Of a stretch of 64,000 bases of DNA, positions 61,589 through 64,000 are shown one piece after another; position 1 is the stretch's first letter; the number at the start of each line of letters is the position of its first letter. Made by a program: the position numbers and the translations under genes. The notes below the pieces were generated by a model that was not told the DNA's origin, made no database searches, and saw only the letters and a list, made by a program, of their open reading frames with translations. The DNA is from Chitinophaga varians (GTDB lineage: Bacteria > Bacteroidota > Bacteroidia > Chitinophagales > Chitinophagaceae), in NCBI RefSeq assembly GCF_014529945.1, contig NZ_JACVFB010000004.1:186001-250000 (forward strand), in the 5' to 3' direction.

Positions 61589-62237
61589 GTTGCAGTTTTT
61601 TGATGTCCCTGATCAGCTGATCTGTCGCTGAGGAGGACGTGCCTTGGTAATAACCTCTGATATGTTGTTGGGGGTCGAGCAGTACAATATTTTCACTGTG
61701 GATGAAATCATCCGGCCCTCCATCGCCGTCTGTGGCGGTGAGGTAAAGCCCTTTACGGGCAAAGCGGTAGAGCGACGGCTTGTCGCCGGTGAGCAGTTCC
61801 CAGCCTTTGGCAGGCAGGGCCATCCTTCGGCTGTAACGCAGGAGGGTAGCGCTACTGTCCCGCACAGGATCTACCGTGAGCGATAGGAAACAGATGCCGG
61901 TGTCGTTACTGAAAGCAGCGTGTACCCGTTGCAGTTGTTGCATCATAGCAGGACAAACGACAGGGCAGGAGGTAAAGAAATAGTTCGCTACCGTGATATG
62001 CTGCTGTAATCGTGTGTTCGTCACCGTGTCTCCATACTGATTGGCGAAAGCAAATGCCGGCATTACCGCTGCCTGCTGTGGCCTGCTGACGATGGTATTG
62101 TCAGGGCCATACCACGGCAGCCGGGCATAACGGTCTTCTGTCCACCGCACGAGGCGATACGCCAGCAACGGGAGGCAGATAAGTACCGCTACTGCGATCT
62201 TCCATGAATACAATATATGCCGGAAGTGTTGACGCAT
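61578..62237 (-). CDS. SCO1/SenC family copper chaperone
   Basis: 219 residues with an N-terminal membrane anchor (about 12-32) and a periplasmic thioredoxin-like domain. The copper site is CPVVC (C91, C95) in TSCPVVCPAMMQ, with the third ligand in DFIHSENIVLLD. SCO proteins deliver copper to the CuA site of cytochrome c oxidase subunit II, present just upstream in this operon. One base separates its start from the subunit I stop. Confidence 0.92.
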   Translation of the reverse strand: MRQHFRHILYSWKIAVAVLICLPLLAYRLVRWTEDRYARLPWYGPDNTIVSRPQQAAVMPAFAFANQYGDTVTNTRLQQHITVANYFFTSCPVVCPAMMQQLQRVHAAFSNDTGICFLSLTVDPVRDSSATLLRYSRRMALPAKGWELLTGDKPSLYRFARKGLYLTATDGDGGPDDFIHSENIVLLDPQQHIRGYYQGTSSSATDQLIRDIKKLQHEQ

Positions 62238-62238
62238 G

Positions 62239-63921
62239 TCATGGTTTTTTAGTCACGATGGGCGTGGGATCGGTCGGTAAATAGGGCGGCGCCTTTTTAC
62301 CGGTATTATTCAGCGCATCGGAGATGGCGGGCAGATAAGTCATGAAGAGGATAAAGCCCATCACGATCAGCCAGGGCTGGAACGTGTCGAACAAAGGAAT
62401 ACGTTTTTCTTCATGGAGGCTTTCACTCACCGGGAAATCGATCATCGGCGCAGCGGTGCGCTTGCGCAGGAAAGTACCGAAGAACACGATGAAATATAGA
62501 AAGCCTGCGGCAAACATAATACCGCCGCCGGCCAGTCCCAGCATACTGGAGATCACCCAGTACGGATGATACTGCTCACTGGCGGGGTTGAGATAAGTAA
62601 GCCCCATATTGGTGCGGCGGGGTTCTCCCATCAGTCCGCCCCACATCAGCCCGGTAGAGAAAATCAGCACCCCTACGGTCCACAAATAAGGTACAATGGT
62701 ATTGATAGCCGGCAGGTATATCTTTTTACCGGTGAGCTGCGATACCAGGAAAATCGACATGCCCAGGATGGCCAGGAATACCGGGCCGGCTACAGTAAGG
62801 TGAAAATGTCCGGGTATAAAGGAGGTATTGTGTACGGTGTTGTTCAGTGAATAGGAGGCGTTGACGAGCCCTGTCAGTCCGCCGAAAATAAACAGGATCA
62901 GCCCATTGATCAGGTAGCCGAAAAGGAACACGTCTTTGCGGAAGAACGGCAGCTTCCATATCCAGGTGTAGAGCCCCCGGCCACCCCGCAGCCACGACGC
63001 ATGCTCCAGCGAAGCAGCAATGGTGAAGGCGGTGATGAAACTGGGAATAGCTACGGCGAAAGTGAGCAGCGACTGAGTGAGTTTAATGCCTCTGCCGATG
63101 GAAGGATCGCCAAACTGATGATGCACCCCGATCGGAATAGAGAACAGCAGAAAAAGAAAGAAGGCAATACGCCCTGCTGTGCCGGAATAGAGCTTGCCAC
63201 CAGCCAGTTTGGGCAGCATGGTGTAAAACATGATATAGGCGGGCAGCAACCAGAAATATACCAGCGCATGGCCAAAGAACCAGAACAGCGTACGTGCCAG
63301 CATCACGTTTACGCCGGCTGTCCACCCCAGGCTCCAGGGCACCAGCAATACCAACACTTCGTAAGCTACCGCCAGCGTGCACACGAACCAGATGGTAAAA
63401 TTGACCAATGTGCCGATCACGGCCAGCGGCGTGTTCTCCTCCCTGTGCTCCCTTTTCCAGCGTACATATATGACGGCCCAGTCCCAGTAGGCCACCCAGG
63501 ACCCTACAATTAACATAGCGGTACCGATGTAAAAAGCCGGATGCGCTTTCAGCGGCGGGTAGAAGGTATATAAGACCGAGGCTTTGCCCGACAGCATGGC
63601 GGCCGCGGCCATCAGGGTGCCGACTACCATCAGCAGCAACGACAACATCGAGGCCTTACGGCCCGGTTCACGCTTCAGGAAATAGGCGATGGTAGCATGA
63701 CCAAAAGCCACGGCAAAGAAAGTGGTGAGCACAATGGCGTTGATCACCCCGTGCAGTGTAAGACCCTGGTAATAGTCCAGTTTGGCCACTGACGCCTGAT
63801 GGATCACGCCGGCACGGTAGATCACCTGCATCAACCCGTGATAAATGCCAATGGTGAGTAACAATACCGGTACAAACAGTTCTGCAAGAATGATGTTCTT
63901 AAGGTAGCTGCTTACATTCAT
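62239..63921 (-). CDS. Cytochrome c oxidase subunit I, B-type (ba3-like)
   Basis: 560 residues with about 13 membrane segments. Haem and copper ligands are all present: H57 in LTLHGVINA, H218 and Y222 in GHALVYFWLLPAY (the CuB histidine and the cross-linked tyrosine in the usual HxxxY spacing), H267-H268 in GVHHQFGDP, H372 and H374 in PGHFHLTVAG. The GHALVY form (not GHPEVY) and the short loops match the B family, which reduces O2 at low oxygen. Inner-membrane terminal oxidase; forms a complex with subunit II (63928) and is supplied by the cytochrome c at 61052. Confidence 0.92.
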   Translation of the reverse strand: MNVSSYLKNIILAELFVPVLLLTIGIYHGLMQVIYRAGVIHQASVAKLDYYQGLTLHGVINAIVLTTFFAVAFGHATIAYFLKREPGRKASMLSLLLMVVGTLMAAAAMLSGKASVLYTFYPPLKAHPAFYIGTAMLIVGSWVAYWDWAVIYVRWKREHREENTPLAVIGTLVNFTIWFVCTLAVAYEVLVLLVPWSLGWTAGVNVMLARTLFWFFGHALVYFWLLPAYIMFYTMLPKLAGGKLYSGTAGRIAFFLFLLFSIPIGVHHQFGDPSIGRGIKLTQSLLTFAVAIPSFITAFTIAASLEHASWLRGGRGLYTWIWKLPFFRKDVFLFGYLINGLILFIFGGLTGLVNASYSLNNTVHNTSFIPGHFHLTVAGPVFLAILGMSIFLVSQLTGKKIYLPAINTIVPYLWTVGVLIFSTGLMWGGLMGEPRRTNMGLTYLNPASEQYHPYWVISSMLGLAGGGIMFAAGFLYFIVFFGTFLRKRTAAPMIDFPVSESLHEEKRIPLFDTFQPWLIVMGFILFMTYLPAISDALNNTGKKAPPYLPTDPTPIVTKKP

Positions 63922-63927
63922 CGCGAC

Positions 63928-64000
63928 TTATTTTTTAGGATAATTGACAATTATTTCCGCCTGCATGTTCTGATGGCCCGTGCCACAAAATTCATGACAT
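63928..64000 (-). CDS. Cytochrome c oxidase subunit II, C-terminal end with CuA site
   Basis: Only the last 24 codons are in the window (stop at 63928-63930). They read CHEFCGTGHQNMQAEII and a short tail, containing the CuA ligand set Cys-x3-Cys-x3-His-x2-Met. The gene lies six bases before subunit I, so subunit II is the preceding gene of the operon. The rest is beyond the window edge. Confidence 0.9.
   Translation of the reverse strand, partial: CHEFCGTGHQNMQAEIIVNYPKK

Overview
The window looks like chromosomal DNA of a Bacteroidota bacterium, most likely a Chitinophaga or close relative. The evidence is two SusC/SusD pairs, an ECF sigma/FecR regulatory pair, CAZymes, TlpA-like redoxins with signal peptides, almost no Shine-Dalgarno sequences, and promoters of the Bacteroidota type (TTG, about 19-20 bases, then TAnnTTTG). 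No rRNA, tRNA, CRISPR array, transposase or replication origin was seen.

Layout. 1-4214: a GntP-type permease cut by the window edge, a flavin-binding pyridoxamine-oxidase-like gene divergent from a MocR/PdxR regulator, and an MscS channel; an inverted repeat element lies between the last two and encodes both of their C-terminal tails. 4290-10435: two tandem secreted erythromycin-esterase-like proteins, a small beta-barrel and an alpha-L-fucosidase. 10459-22092: mostly single genes and short operons, including an FMN reductase, AraC and GlxA regulators, an XRE/DUF2975 pair, a polysaccharide deacetylase, DinB, a DUF1080 protein, a nucleotidyltransferase plus phosphoesterase pair, an unidentified structured RNA (about 20486-20662), a second MscS and a GNAT. 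22234-30530: an FtsX-type permease, a siderophore-interacting flavoprotein, AraC, an aminoglycoside-phosphotransferase-like kinase, a 3-hydroxyisobutyrate-dehydrogenase-like enzyme and a histidine kinase.

30558-42112 is a sulfatase-containing polysaccharide/glycan utilisation locus: ECF sigma factor, FecR anti-sigma, SusC with an STN signalling domain, SusD, sulfatase, and a Gfo/Idh/MocA oxidoreductase. Two things stand out. First, an antisense two-gene module (OLD/RecF-type ATPase plus a small TOPRIM-like protein) sits between the sigma gene and its anti-sigma gene; it looks like a transferred, possibly undescribed defence module. Second, a perfect promoter and a perfect intrinsic terminator, both on the minus strand, bracket about 90 bases in the susC leader, predicting an antisense small RNA.

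42113-50330: an AraC/SDR divergent pair, a 20-copy 13-base minisatellite, a GH3 beta-glucosidase with a TolB-like propeller protein, a 56-base tandem repeat in a gene-free stretch, and small housekeeping genes (GyrI-like, DUF3175, pyrophosphatase, acidic proteins). 50554-61017: PhnA-like protein, a LytTR two-component operon that includes a kinase homologue lacking its catalytic residues, then a second SusC/SusD pair followed by two TlpA/DUF4369-like redoxins. 61052-64000: a B-type (ba3-like) haem-copper oxidase operon read leftward: subunit II (CuA end only), subunit I, a SCO1-like copper chaperone and a membrane-anchored cytochrome c.
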